Below are positions 1 to 5,881 of a stretch of DNA of 5,881 nt, in pieces. Position numbers and translations under genes: made by a program. The notes beneath the pieces were generated by a model. The model was not told the origin of the DNA, did no database searches, and saw only the letters and a program-made list of their open reading frames with translations. The DNA is taken from positions 1 to 5,881 of the forward strand of contig JASLCM010000224.1 in NCBI GenBank assembly GCA_030151845.1. Direction: 5' to 3'. The first letter of the stretch is position 1. Every line of letters starts with the position of its first letter. The stretch comes from Bacteroides sp. Lineage in GTDB: Bacteria > Bacteroidota > Bacteroidia > Bacteroidales > Bacteroidaceae.

Positions 1-293
1 TTGCGTTTATGTTCAACCGAGAAACGGATCATCAACACCAATAGCGCTGCGACCACCACCAAGCCACACCACTCTCCTGCCTCCACTCTATACCTAGCTA
101 TACCTGAATCCGACACTATTGTAGAAACATCATACGTAGCCATAACTGGAAGAGAGTCTCTTTCTAAAGGAACGACCTCTTTCTTTCTTTTTACTGAACA
201 AGCAGATAAAAAGAAAAGCATAGTAAGTGCTACAACACTTACTATGCCAATCGTATTTCTATGATAACTAAGTATCTTATCTTCTGGAATCAT
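1..293 (-). CDS. lptC: LptC, LPS export lipoprotein (5' part, cut by window edge)
   Basis: LptC is the envelope component of the Lpt machine that passes lipopolysaccharide from the inner to the outer membrane. The frame opens at an ATG at 293 and runs off the window (97 codons visible). Residues 13-32 form a hydrophobic signal ending in a lipobox, LSAC, with the lipidated Cys at 32, so it is predicted to be a lipoprotein. Residues 46-75 (RDSLPVM, then VSDSGIARYRVEAGEW) match the conserved N-terminal segment of Bacteroidales LptC as I remember it. An AGG at 300-302 (minus strand) lies 6 nt before the ATG and overlaps the end of the TPR gene, which suggests translational coupling. After Trp75 the expected sequence is not seen; residues 76-97 look like a membrane helix (see findings). 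Identity of the first 75 residues is fairly sure. Confidence 0.72.
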   Translation of the reverse strand, partial: MIPEDKILSYHRNTIGIVSVVALTMLFFLSACSVKRKKEVVPLERDSLPVMATYDVSTIVSDSGIARYRVEAGEWCGLVVVAALLVLMIRFSVEHKR

Positions 294-296
294 AAA

Positions 297-1620
297 TTAC
301 CTAATGGTAGTGGTTTCTCCTATCCAGCCACCAACTGTAATTCTATCGCCTGCAGTATAACCTAACATAAATAGATCATTAGCTTCTGGAACATATTTAG
401 AATAAGTACCAATTAATTTATTAGCCTCCTCCGTTACACTAGGATCTACCGATTTTGCTTTTTGTAAAAGGTCTAACACGACAAAATAGGTACATTTATT
501 TAGTGCTGTTTCATCACTCCAGTTAGGATTTGAACCATACAAGGTTGCAATTAATATATATGGAGCACCATAGTTTCCGTTGAAAGAAATTGCTTTTCTA
601 GCATAGTTTCTCGCTTGAGATAAACGCTTAGAGTTAGCCAGCATTACAGCTGTAGCATAAGCCTTCTCTGCTCGTGCAGTTGGGTTTTGCTCAAGTTCTA
701 AAGCCTCATCAAAGAACTTTACAGCTGCATCAATATCTCCCTTTTTATAAGCCATAAAAGCACAACCTGAAGCAGCATCTGCAGTTGGTTCTATTTGGTA
801 GGCATAGTAAGAGGCCTTAAAGTACGCTTCTTGTTCAGTACACTTCATTATTTTCATTACCTCTACCACCTTCTTTAGATAAGCAAGATTGGCTTTATTT
901 TTCTTCAACCTTCGGACCATAAATATTTTGAAGAGACTCACAGTCTGCAGCTCCACTATTAACGAATAGAGCAACTAAGTTTTCTTTTACCCCTTTATAC
1001 ACATTCTTTACGTTATCTTTAGTTGCACCCTCAATAGCCATGTCTGCATATTGTGATGCATCTAAAAAGTCTTGAATAAATTGCTCACTGTGTGTATTAT
1101 CTGCCTTAAGTTTATTCATAGACATTTCAACAAAATAATGCAATACTGCAGCAGCAGACTCACCCTTTATAGCAGTAACAGACTCCTTCAACCAGCCATA
1201 AACTAAATTCACGTCAATATTTGGAGTATATGCAATATAATCAATAGCTTTAATACCTAATGCCTCTTCTACTGATGCAACTTTAACCCCTTTTTCTATA
1301 AATTGAGGAGTGTATTTCATCCTTAAATCATGCACCTCCATGAGCTCATTGAAGTATTTTACATAAGATTCTGATTTTCGATCTTGGTTTTCATCTAAAA
1401 AACCTTTTAAAATTTTAAATCCATCAGTAAAGGTATAGAACCTTAGAAGCGGACATTCATCAAGAACTGCCCTCCAAGGTTTATAGGCATCTTTAAAATT
1501 ACCCACCTTTACAGCCTCTCTAGCTATACTACTATTGGCTCTACAAGCACTCTCATCTTGCGCAAAGCTATTCATAGCAAGCGCTACAAACAGAACTGTT
1601 ATAAGTGTTCTAATCTTCAT
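297..1620 (-). pseudogene. Secreted TPR-repeat protein, split by a 1-base frameshift
   Basis: The N-terminal piece (895-1620, 241 aa) begins with a Sec signal peptide, residues 1-21 ending SFAQ, followed by a TPR-like helical segment (ACRANSSIAREAVKVGNFKD). It stops at a TAA at 895-897. The adjacent frame continues at once from 899 to 297 with about 200 aa, containing TPR-like units starting near AASGCAFMAYKKGDIDAAV and near ARAEKAYATAVMLANSKRL, and ending GGWIGETTTIR. Removing one A from the A5 run gives a single 440-residue protein reading PKVEENKANLAYLKK across the join, which fits the Bacteroidales family I recall in this position. The ATG at 974 of the second frame is an artefact of the shift, since the residues before 899 are out of frame. 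It probably acts in the periplasm as a protein-protein scaffold; its exact job is unknown. It lies 31 bp after the barrel gene and 3 bp before lptC, in one operon. Confidence 0.8.
898..902 (-). other. Frameshift site in the TPR gene
   Basis: On the minus strand the sequence reads GAAGAAAAATAAAGCC. Read in the upstream frame it gives E-E-K-stop. With one A fewer it gives E-E-N-K-A and continues into 200 further in-family residues. A single inserted A in a five-base run is the simplest explanation. It may be a sequencing error, a recent mutation or, less likely, programmed slippage. Confidence 0.85.
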
Positions 1621-1651
1621 TGTATTTATGCGTTTAGTTATAATTTATATT

Positions 1652-2911
1652 CTATATTTTACGTTTAAAGAACCAGCGCTCGTTAAACACGACCCCTACG
1701 GTTACTTTAAAGTATTTCTCATCTAAAAAGTTTTTAGTCCGCCCTTCAGTTTTCACAAACTCTGTTGAAAGGTTTATTAAAGACTTACTTTTAGGTAGCG
1801 GTAAAGAAAGTCCAGCAGAGACGCCATACTCTCTTGTTCCTCTCTCTCCTTCAACCTTATAATATGGTTCTTGATAAAAAGCACCCAACCTATACTTTAT
1901 ATTAGCAAAATAATTTCGCTTGGTATAACTCGGTAAATACTCAAAACCTAAAGAATATTTCGTACGATCATAAAAAAGATTCTGATCCATATACTTCGCT
2001 TTACTCCATTCTTCTAGCGTAAAGTCGGCTGCAAGAAGTAATCTTTTATCAAAATGGTAAGCAACTCCAACTCCATATTTAGCAGGTAACTCAAATTTAG
2101 AAGAGCTCTCATCCACTTGTATTGTGTTTGCCTGTGTTATGGCCGTTATATCATTCGAAAGGTTCGCCTTGGGAGAGTAAACTACCCCTAGGGTTAAATC
2201 ATTTTTCTCCGATAAGTAAACCATGTATTGCGCTCCTATGTCAAATTTCACATTTCGCATTGAAGCAACTATATTTTCATGATAAGGGTTTATTCCAGCA
2301 GAGGTATTATCTCCACTATTATCTGCAACAAAACCCTGTAGTCTATTTCTTTCTATTTCCCCCCAAAGGTAAGAGGTATTAAAACCAAAAGAGAAGTTTT
2401 TAAATGGTCTGAAGCCCATCCCTATAAAAACCTGCCTTAATCCACCTTCACCGAAATGAGATTCAATATAGGTTAGCCCTGATGCCCCCTCAACCTCCTT
2501 TGATGAACTTAAATTATAACCTACATTCGAGTATGGTAAAAATCCAGCACTCATAGCCATCCACTTAGCTATTCTAAACTGCATTGCAACATAGTCTACG
2601 CTTGAGTTCTTTGCATTCAAGCGCTGTTTACCATCATCAAAATTTGTATTTTGAAAAGTAACAGCCCCTTCAAATAAAAAAGTCAATGAGTCTATCTCCG
2701 TATAGGAAGCAGGGTTTAACAAGTTTATTTGTGAGTTATCTCGTAAACCATAGGCAACTCCTCCCATAGCTCTACTACGTGTAGAGGTTTGATCAGATAA
2801 TTGTCCAAATCCGTAACGCGTATACGGTGAATTCGTATTATTTTGAGCAAATGCAGCTCCTGCTACCATTACTAGGAACATTGCACAAATTATCTGTTTA
2901 TATCTTATCAT
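1652..2911 (-). CDS. Outer-membrane beta-barrel protein, OmpP1/FadL-like
   Basis: A 419-residue exported protein. Residues 1-22 are a signal peptide (hydrophobic core ICAMFLVMVAGA, cleavage after AFA, mature start QNNTNSPY). The mature N-terminus carries SPYTRYGFGQL, then RAMGGVAYGLRD and NLLNPASYTEIDSLTF, motifs I associate with a Bacteroidales family distantly like the FadL/OmpP1 barrels. The rest alternates short amphipathic strands rich in Tyr, Phe and Gly with polar loops, as expected of a barrel of about 14 strands. The C-terminal strand is KYFKVTVGVVFNERWFF followed by a basic tail, KRKI. The ligand is unknown; hydrophobic-molecule transport is only suggested by the fold. It is the first gene of the minus operon, with a good promoter 50-80 bp upstream and no clear Shine-Dalgarno sequence. 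Its place with lptC suggests an envelope-biogenesis link, but this is inference. Confidence 0.78.
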   Translation of the reverse strand: MIRYKQIICAMFLVMVAGAAFAQNNTNSPYTRYGFGQLSDQTSTRSRAMGGVAYGLRDNSQINLLNPASYTEIDSLTFLFEGAVTFQNTNFDDGKQRLNAKNSSVDYVAMQFRIAKWMAMSAGFLPYSNVGYNLSSSKEVEGASGLTYIESHFGEGGLRQVFIGMGFRPFKNFSFGFNTSYLWGEIERNRLQGFVADNSGDNTSAGINPYHENIVASMRNVKFDIGAQYMVYLSEKNDLTLGVVYSPKANLSNDITAITQANTIQVDESSSKFELPAKYGVGVAYHFDKRLLLAADFTLEEWSKAKYMDQNLFYDRTKYSLGFEYLPSYTKRNYFANIKYRLGAFYQEPYYKVEGERGTREYGVSAGLSLPLPKSKSLINLSTEFVKTEGRTKNFLDEKYFKVTVGVVFNERWFFKRKI

Positions 2912-2962
2912 TTATAATATATTAAGATTCCGTTAATCAGTTCATCATTAAAAACCTAACTG

Positions 2963-2993
2963 CAAAGATGATATTTTTTAACTATGAATCAAA
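2963..2993 (-). promoter_or_regulatory. Bacteroidetes-type promoter for the barrel/TPR/lptC operon
   Basis: The minus strand has TTTG (2990-2993) and CATCTTTG (2963-2970) separated by 19 bp. This matches the Bacteroidetes consensus TTTG-N19 to 21-TAnnTTTG with one mismatch. Transcription would begin roughly at 2955-2958, leaving a leader of about 45 nt before the ATG at 2911. Confidence 0.6.
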
Positions 2994-3015
2994 AGTTTTT
3001 TCAGATACTCCCGTT

Positions 3016-3040
3016 AAAAAAAGCAAAAGAGCTACTCTTT
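3016..3040 (-). terminator. Weak intrinsic terminator or attenuator
   Basis: On the minus strand, AAAGAG-TAG-CTCTTT forms a 6-bp stem with a 3-nt loop, followed by TGC and seven T (3022-3016). The stem is short and AU-rich, so it would be a weak terminator. The AAAGAG arm could instead pair with an upstream CTCTT (minus strand of 3060-3064), giving an alternative fold of the kind found in attenuators. Confidence 0.35.
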
Positions 3041-3138
3041 ACTGAAGTATTTCCCAACCAAGAGACCCATTCAAATACAGCGATTTTATTGTTTTATTGA
3101 TTGTACAACCTGTTTTTTGAAGTTTACTTTCAACAAAC
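3016..3138 (-). ncRNA. Candidate small RNA or attenuated leader
   Basis: A promoter-like signal (3145-3178) and a hairpin with T-tract (3016-3040) lie about 120 bp apart in the same minus-strand direction, with no convincing gene between them. The product would be either a free small RNA or a leader upstream of the barrel operon. No known RNA family was recognised. A 12-codon ORF (3070-3032) inside it overlaps the hairpin and lacks a ribosome binding site. Confidence 0.25.
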
Positions 3139-3144
3139 GAAAGA

Positions 3145-3178
3145 CAAAGATAATTTATTTCAAGAATAGATGAACAAA
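3145..3178 (-). promoter_or_regulatory. Second minus-strand promoter-like element
   Basis: The minus strand reads TATCTTTG (3145-3152), a perfect match to TAnnTTTG, with TTTG at 3175-3178. The 22-bp spacer is one base longer than the usual 19-21. It points toward the barrel operon, but starts about 180 bp before that operon's nearer promoter, with a terminator-like hairpin in between. Confidence 0.45.
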
Positions 3179-3215
3179 AAGTTGAAAGAAAGTATCCTGC
3201 TGCCTCATTAAATCT

Positions 3216-3223
3216 TATATTTG
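3216..3223 (+). promoter_or_regulatory. -7 element of the lnb operon promoter
   Basis: TATATTTG is a perfect match to the Bacteroidetes -7 box TAnnTTTG. It lies 21 bp before the lnb ATG, so the leader would be only about 15 nt. No TTTG is present at the expected 19-21 bp upstream, so the -33 part is weak or degenerate. Confidence 0.5.
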
Positions 3224-3244
3224 CACCTTATAATTTAAATATTT

Positions 3245-4435
3245 ATGCAACGTAACAAGTTATTTTTGTTTTTTTTAATCATTTTATCTATATCTTTTAA
3301 AGAGGTAACTGTATCTGCTGCATCAAATCAATCAAAAACGTTCAGCTTACTCACTTGTGAACCTGGCGAGGAGGCTTATTCCTTATTTGGACACACTGCT
3401 ATCCGCTACAAAGACACAACTAGAAATATTGATCTCGTTTTTAATTACGGATTATTCAACTTCAATTCCCCCAACTTTTTTCTTAGATTTGCACTTGGGC
3501 AGACCGATTACCAATTAGGAATCACCTCTTTTCAAGATTTTATTTATGAATATAATTTCTATAAAAGACAAGTTTGGGAGCAAGAGTTAAATTTAACACC
3601 CTCAGAATCCAATCATCTACTCTTCCTTCTTGAAGAAAACTATAAACCCCAAAACCGAACCTATCGTTATAATTTTTTATACAATAATTGCTCAACCAAG
3701 CCTCGGGATATTATCCATAAAGTTATAGAAGATAGCATAATCCTTGCTAAAGATACAAGCTATACAAAATCCTTCAGAACAATTATACATGAGCATACCT
3801 TTAATTTCCCTTGGAAGGAGTTTGGTATCGACCTTTGCTTGGGAAGTAAAGCAGATAAACCAATTAGTCAAAGTGAAGAGCTTTTTGCACCACTTTACTT
3901 AATGGCTAGTATGTCTAAAACAAACATAAAGAGAGAAAAAAAGCTTACTACTTTAGCAGGCCCAACTAAAACAATATTATCTTTCGAGAATAAACCTTCA
4001 ATAAGAAAAAAAACTATTTTCATAACACCTTTTCAAGCGTTTTCTGCCCTTTTACTTCTTTTTACTCTTATTACTTACTTTAATAGAAAGAGAAACCAAT
4101 GGGGTAGAGTGCTAGACACCCTTATTTTTATCTGCCTAGGTCTAGCTGGCACACTTATTAGTTTTTTAGTTTTCTTTTCCGAACACCCTGCAGTTAGCCC
4201 TAATTACATTCTATTTATAATCCATCCTCTATATCTATTATATCCATTTTTTCTTTGGTCAAAGCGATTAAAACAGCTCCGGTTACTCATTTTCACACTA
4301 AACCTTATCGTTTTAACACTTTTTATGATGCTTTGGGGAGTTATCCCTCAAAGAATTAATTTAGCTATTGTACCTTTGGCATTAATATTGTTGCTTAGAA
4401 CAACATATTATGTATTTTATAAAAAAAATCGATGA
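3245..4435 (+). CDS. lnb: Lnb, lipoprotein N-acyltransferase (former DUF4105)
   Basis: Lnb, described in Bacteroides, which lacks Lnt, adds the third acyl chain to the N-terminal cysteine of diacylated lipoproteins, with membrane phospholipid as the likely donor. This 396-residue protein has the expected two-part layout. A signal or anchor helix (residues 5-18) leads to a periplasmic domain (about 30-255), then five membrane helices (about 260-279, 291-311, 321-338, 346-365, 372-391). The periplasmic domain has two conserved blocks: FGHTAIRY with His50 and YNNCSTKPRD with Cys149. These are the likely catalytic pair by analogy with other thiol acyltransferases and hydrolases; that assignment is my inference. 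The loop HPAVSPN and the segment QRINLAIVPLAL also resemble the family's C-terminal half. The start at 3245 gives a good signal sequence just after a -7 box. The stop overlaps the next gene's ATG (ATGA), so the two are translationally coupled. The substrate link to LptC, itself a lipoprotein, is natural but general. Confidence 0.82.
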   Translation: MQRNKLFLFFLIILSISFKEVTVSAASNQSKTFSLLTCEPGEEAYSLFGHTAIRYKDTTRNIDLVFNYGLFNFNSPNFFLRFALGQTDYQLGITSFQDFIYEYNFYKRQVWEQELNLTPSESNHLLFLLEENYKPQNRTYRYNFLYNNCSTKPRDIIHKVIEDSIILAKDTSYTKSFRTIIHEHTFNFPWKEFGIDLCLGSKADKPISQSEELFAPLYLMASMSKTNIKREKKLTTLAGPTKTILSFENKPSIRKKTIFITPFQAFSALLLLFTLITYFNRKRNQWGRVLDTLIFICLGLAGTLISFLVFFSEHPAVSPNYILFIIHPLYLLYPFFLWSKRLKQLRLLIFTLNLIVLTLFMMLWGVIPQRINLAIVPLALILLLRTTYYVFYKKNR

Positions 4436-5881
4436 GAGGATTATTCACTTCAATATTAACAATCTTAAGCTTTGCTAGTCTACAGGCTCAGAACAGTATA
4501 CCCAAAAACCCTAAAGCTGTAATAGGTATTACTGTAGATCAGTTGAGAACAGATTATCTTGAAGCATTTTATTCACTCTATCGTGAGGATGGATTAAAAA
4601 AGCTGTGGAGTGAAGGAAAAGTATACACCAACGTCGAATTTACTTTTAAGTTTCTCTCAAAAGCAGCAAACTATGCATCTATACATACAGGAACCAGCCC
4701 AAAACTACATGGTATTATTTCCGATCAGTGGCTTAATAAGGCTACGCTGCAGCCTACTTCTGCAGTAGAAGATGATCGATACTTGGGGAATTACACAACG
4801 CAAACCGTTGCCCCAACCAAACTTTTAACTTCTACAGCTTCTGATGAACTTAAAAAAGCGACACAAGGGAAAGCATTAGTTTTCTCCATAGCACCAACGG
4901 CAGAAGCTGCTATTTTCGGTGCTGGGCATGCGGGCGATGCAGCAATTTGGCTCAATGCAGAGACAGGAAAATGGTGCAGTACTACCTTCTATAAAGACTT
5001 CCCATGGTGGGTAGGTCGCCACAATGAAACAAATGGAGTCGACCAAAGAATTAGTGAGATGGTGTGGGAACCTCTCCTCCCCTCTTTCAAATATGACTTT
5101 CTCCCAGCGCAACGAAAAGCATCTTTTAAACATCGATTAGAGAGTAATAGGGAGCAAAAATATCGTAGACTTTGCACCTCACCGTTTATCAACAGTGAGA
5201 TAAACAGACTAGCTGAGGAACTCTTCCAACAAAGTGGTGTTGGAGAAGACAACATCACAGATTTAGTAAATCTAACCTACTATGTAGGACCATATAAAGA
5301 ATCTAACATTGAAGAGTATCCAATGGAGCTCCAAGATGCTTATATTCGACTAGACCATACAATAGCAGAATTACTAAAAATTATAGATAAAACCATTGGA
5401 CTAGAGAATACATTCATCTATCTAACTTCTACAGGATATCAAAAACCCGAATCACATCTTTTCGACCAATACAATATTCCAACTGGAGACTTCTACCTCA
5501 ATAGGTGTGCGGCCCTTCTCAATATGTATTTAATGGCTACTTATGGAGAGGGGGAATATGTTGAATCTTACCATAATCAACAAATCTATCTCAATAGTAA
5601 ACTTATTGAGGAGAAACACCTAAAGCTAGAAGAGATACAAGCTAAGTCTGCTCTGTTCCTCATGCAATTCAGCGGTGTTTATGCAGCTTATCATGAAAAT
5701 CAACTTCTACTTGGTGCATGGAATCCAGAGGTTGAGAAAGTTAGAAACTCTTTTCATAGAAAAATTTCAGGAGATTTACTCATTGATGTATTACCAGGAT
5801 GGACCATCATTAATGAAAATGGAGATAACCAAGTAACTAACTACTCTCCTATTCCAGCTCCTATTATTCTATATAGCCCAT
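4432..5881 (+). CDS. Secreted alkaline-phosphatase-superfamily protein, probably inactive (3' end cut)
   Basis: The frame is open from the ATG at 4432 to the window end: 483 codons, probably about 30 short of the full length. Residues 1-19 are a signal peptide ending LQAQ. The fold's landmarks are present by eye against PafA-type phosphatases: GITVDQLRTDYL (Asp36, first metal ligand), ASIHTGTSPKLHGI, FGAGHAGDAAIW, an LTYYVG strand, FIYLTSTGY and a final IPAPIILY. The key residues are not. The catalytic Thr position is Ala79; the Asn partner is Asp98; the Lys/Arg pair is Thr156/Glu158; the Asp/His of TDYxGH are Tyr283/Pro287; the Asp/His of ADHG are Thr334/Gly335; and the last His is replaced. 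A phosphatase reaction is therefore unlikely. I recall similarly altered relatives in other Bacteroidales, so this looks like a family trait, not local decay. It overlaps lnb by 4 bp; a role as periplasmic binding partner or regulator of Lnb is inference. Confidence 0.8.
   Translation, partial: MRGLFTSILTILSFASLQAQNSIPKNPKAVIGITVDQLRTDYLEAFYSLYREDGLKKLWSEGKVYTNVEFTFKFLSKAANYASIHTGTSPKLHGIISDQWLNKATLQPTSAVEDDRYLGNYTTQTVAPTKLLTSTASDELKKATQGKALVFSIAPTAEAAIFGAGHAGDAAIWLNAETGKWCSTTFYKDFPWWVGRHNETNGVDQRISEMVWEPLLPSFKYDFLPAQRKASFKHRLESNREQKYRRLCTSPFINSEINRLAEELFQQSGVGEDNITDLVNLTYYVGPYKESNIEEYPMELQDAYIRLDHTIAELLKIIDKTIGLENTFIYLTSTGYQKPESHLFDQYNIPTGDFYLNRCAALLNMYLMATYGEGEYVESYHNQQIYLNSKLIEEKHLKLEEIQAKSALFLMQFSGVYAAYHENQLLLGAWNPEVEKVRNSFHRKISGDLLIDVLPGWTIINENGDNQVTNYSPIPAPIILYSP

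Larger units (their letters stand above)
2912..3244. other. Divergent intergenic region
   Basis: This 333-bp AT-rich gap between the two operons contains no credible protein gene. It holds the promoter elements and the hairpin listed separately, and an 8-bp inverted repeat (CTTTCAAC at 3127-3134, GTTGAAAG at 3181-3188) whose arms bracket the second minus-strand promoter element and could be an operator or chance. No tRNA, rRNA, CRISPR or insertion-sequence structure was seen. Confidence 0.7.

Noticed and set aside
1..264. An 87-codon plus-strand open frame at the left edge.
   Set aside because: It lies opposite the lptC frame, which has a lipobox and family motifs; the plus-strand translation is low-complexity Thr/Ser-rich and resembles no known family.
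890..910. Programmed ribosomal frameshifting in the TPR gene.
   Set aside because: The A-run is short, and I saw no strong downstream stem-loop or upstream Shine-Dalgarno stimulator; a one-base indel is simpler, though not excluded.
1535..1726. A 63-codon plus-strand frame with a hydrophobic stretch.
   Set aside because: It spans the antisense of the TPR signal peptide and the barrel's 3' end; the hydrophobicity comes from the opposite strand's signal sequence, and no promoter is seen.
2122..2382. An 86-codon plus-strand frame inside the barrel gene.
   Set aside because: It is fully antisense to a well-supported exported protein and has no start signal or recognisable domain.
3032..3070. 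A 12-codon minus-strand ORF as a leader peptide.
   Set aside because: It has no ribosome binding site, no run of regulatory codons, and its stop falls inside the hairpin loop; chance is the simpler explanation.
4876..5258. Two overlapping minus-strand frames of 85 and 89 codons.
   Set aside because: Both are antisense to the phosphatase-family gene, which reads through the whole stretch with family motifs.
1..5881. CRISPR arrays, tRNAs, rRNAs, transposase genes or phage genes.
   Set aside because: No regularly spaced repeats, cloverleaf sequences, transposase motifs or phage-like genes were seen on either strand.

Overview
The window comes from a low-GC member of the phylum Bacteroidota, most likely the order Bacteroidales. 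Three things point there: an Lnb-type lipoprotein N-acyltransferase, promoters of the Bacteroidetes form (TTTG and TAnnTTTG), and genes with little or no Shine-Dalgarno sequence. The gene set (an outer-membrane barrel, a TPR protein and LptC in a row) also matches what I remember of Bacteroidales genomes. The genus cannot be fixed from this sequence.

The left half (1-2911) is a tightly packed minus-strand operon read from right to left. It encodes a 419-residue outer-membrane beta-barrel protein, then after 31 bp a secreted TPR-repeat protein of about 440 residues, then after 3 bp the start of the lipoprotein LptC of the LPS export pathway. The TPR gene is broken by one extra base in a homopolymer (898-902). 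The LptC reading frame looks normal for 75 residues; beyond that, bases 1-68 have a different composition and encode a membrane-helix-like stretch instead of the expected LptC sequence.

The 333-bp divergent intergenic region (2912-3244) holds one good promoter for the minus operon, one promoter element for the plus operon, and a third promoter-like signal followed on the minus strand by a hairpin and T-tract. Together the last two could define a small RNA or an attenuated leader of about 120 nt.

The right half (3245-5881) is a plus-strand operon of two genes overlapping by ATGA. The first is Lnb, an inner-membrane enzyme that N-acylates lipoproteins. The second is a secreted alkaline-phosphatase-superfamily protein cut by the window end. 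It keeps the fold's landmarks but appears to have lost the catalytic threonine and nearly all metal ligands, so it is probably a pseudoenzyme. All five genes encode exported or membrane proteins, so the whole window concerns building the cell envelope.
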